DNA of 14,701 nucleotides, from the NCBI GenBank assembly GCA_009926295.1, contig RFPF01000054.1, positions 1 to 14,701 of the forward strand. The letters run 5' to 3'. The DNA comes from Planctomycetia bacterium. GTDB taxonomy: Bacteria > Planctomycetota > Planctomycetia > Pirellulales > UBA1268. Every line of letters begins with the position of its first letter. The stretch's first letter is position 1. The notes under the pieces were generated by a model, which saw nothing but the letters and a program-made list of their open reading frames with translations, made no database searches and was not told the origin of the DNA. This document shows, piece after piece, positions 14,207 through 14,701 of this stretch. Both the position numbers and the translations under genes were made by a program.

Positions 14207-14212
14207 CAGACT
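14207..14212 (+). promoter_or_regulatory. Weak -10-like box for the antiporter gene
   Basis: CAGACT, preceded by GGCGGG, ends seven bases before ATG 14219, leaving room for an almost leaderless transcript. A T-rich stretch TGTTTTTC (14184-14191) lies about 15 bp upstream. The match is poor; the call rests on its likeness to the TAGACT box before the phoB gene and TATACT before hemE. Confidence 0.25.
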
Positions 14213-14218
14213 GGGGGC

Positions 14219-14701
14219 ATGTTCCTGGCCGACCTGCTCGTGGTGTTCGCGGTGACGGCGGTCGTCGTCTTCGCCTTCGGCCGCGCGCACCTGCCCAGCG
14301 TCGTGGGGCTCCTCGTCTCGGGCGTCCTCGTCGGCCCCTACGGCCTGTCGCTGGTGTCCGACGTCGAGAGCGTCGAACTCCTGGCGGAGATCGGCGTCAT
14401 CGTGCTGCTGTTCACCGTGGGCCTCGAGTTCTCGATGTCGCGGCTGATGGTGATGCTGCCGGACATGGCGCGGATCGGCGTGCCGCAGATCGTGGGCACG
14501 ACGGTCGTCGTGATGCTCGCGACATGGTGGTATCTCGGAACGCTCGCGCAGGCGGTGTTCGCCGGCATTCTCGTGGCCATGTCGAGCACCGCGATCGTCC
14601 TCAGGCTGCTCGCGGAGCGCGGCGAAACCGGCACGCCGCACGGCCGGATCGCGGTGGCGGTGCTGCTGCTTCAGGATCTGTTGGTGGTCGTCGCGATGCT
14701 C
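14219..14701 (+). CDS. CPA2-family cation:proton antiporter, KefB/RosB type (3' partial)
   Basis: Members of this family exchange Na+ or K+ for protons across the inner membrane; Kef proteins are glutathione-gated K+ efflux systems. The frame is open from ATG 14219 to the window end, giving 161 residues, almost all hydrophobic: helices at about 2-19, 24-41, 52-68, 81-102, 109-128 and 146-161. Family signatures are LPSVVGLLVSGVLVGP (25-40), LLFTVGLEFS (63-72), SSTAIVLRLLAE from 121 and the VLLLQDLLVVVAML stretch at the edge, which holds the conserved Q-D pair of the ion path. The rest, including any TrkA-N nucleotide-binding domain that would separate KefB from simpler antiporters, is outside. 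The start lacks a good Shine-Dalgarno; GGGGG is directly before the ATG. Confidence 0.88.
   Translation, partial: MFLADLLVVFAVTAVVVFAFGRAHLPSVVGLLVSGVLVGPYGLSLVSDVESVELLAEIGVIVLLFTVGLEFSMSRLMVMLPDMARIGVPQIVGTTVVVMLATWWYLGTLAQAVFAGILVAMSSTAIVLRLLAERGETGTPHGRIAVAVLLLQDLLVVVAML

Noticed and set aside
12454..14255. Long plus-strand frames across csrA and the secreted-protein gene
   Set aside because: Antisense to csrA and to a gene with a clean signal peptide; composition is that of shadow frames.
1..14701. Mobile-element, CRISPR, defence-island or biosynthetic-cluster content
   Set aside because: No transposase, integrase, array of repeats, nuclease-methylase pair or biosynthetic gene set is present; the SNF2 protein alone is not evidence of a defence system.

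Overview
This window is a GC-rich (roughly 70 % G+C by eye), densely coded piece of bacterial chromosome. It holds thirteen genes, the first and last cut by the window edges. The CsrA sequence, the secreted and membrane-anchored proteins of unknown family, the long LOG-type protein and the prenyltransferase-repeat protein together suggest a planctomycete (Pirellulales-like). This is inferred from protein flavour only; no rRNA or marker alignment was possible. I found no tRNA, rRNA, insertion sequence, CRISPR array, phage gene or att site, and no gene-free stretch longer than about 155 bp. Very long open frames antisense to or out of phase with the real genes are a by-product of the high G+C content.

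Left part (1-3567): the C-terminal end of a prenyltransferase/squalene-cyclase-repeat protein (+) converges, with 3 bp between stop codons, on a heme operon (-) made of an eight-helix HemX/CcsA-like membrane protein and glutamyl-tRNA reductase hemA, which overlap by four bases. Uroporphyrinogen decarboxylase hemE is divergent (+) across 94 bp that contain -10-like boxes facing both ways. The first committed step and a later step of heme synthesis, plus a possible heme-handling or HemA-modulating membrane protein, are therefore side by side.

Middle part (3568-9837, all +): a 1174-residue SNF2-family ATPase with a very long N-terminal region of unknown function follows a palindrome-rich leader. 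Then comes a PhoB/PhoR-type two-component pair (OmpR-family regulator and a TM-sensor-TM-HAMP-PAS-HisKA-HATPase kinase). No pst or phoU genes are present in the window.

Right part (9856-14102, all -): transcription runs from a secreted protein of unknown family to a four-gene cluster, csrA - membrane-anchored unknown protein - beta-CASP metallo-beta-lactamase RNase-like protein - long LOG-family protein, with gaps of 2, 14 and 25 bp. This puts an RNA-binding global regulator, a likely RNA-processing nuclease and a likely nucleotide hydrolase in one probable transcript. At the right edge a CPA2/KefB-type cation:proton antiporter begins (+).

No convincing new multi-gene system was found. The most interesting points are the csrA/beta-CASP/LOG cluster with its unknown coupled protein, the N-terminal half of the SNF2 protein, a possible A_AAA_AAT slippery site within it, and a recurring G-rich -10-type motif close to start codons.
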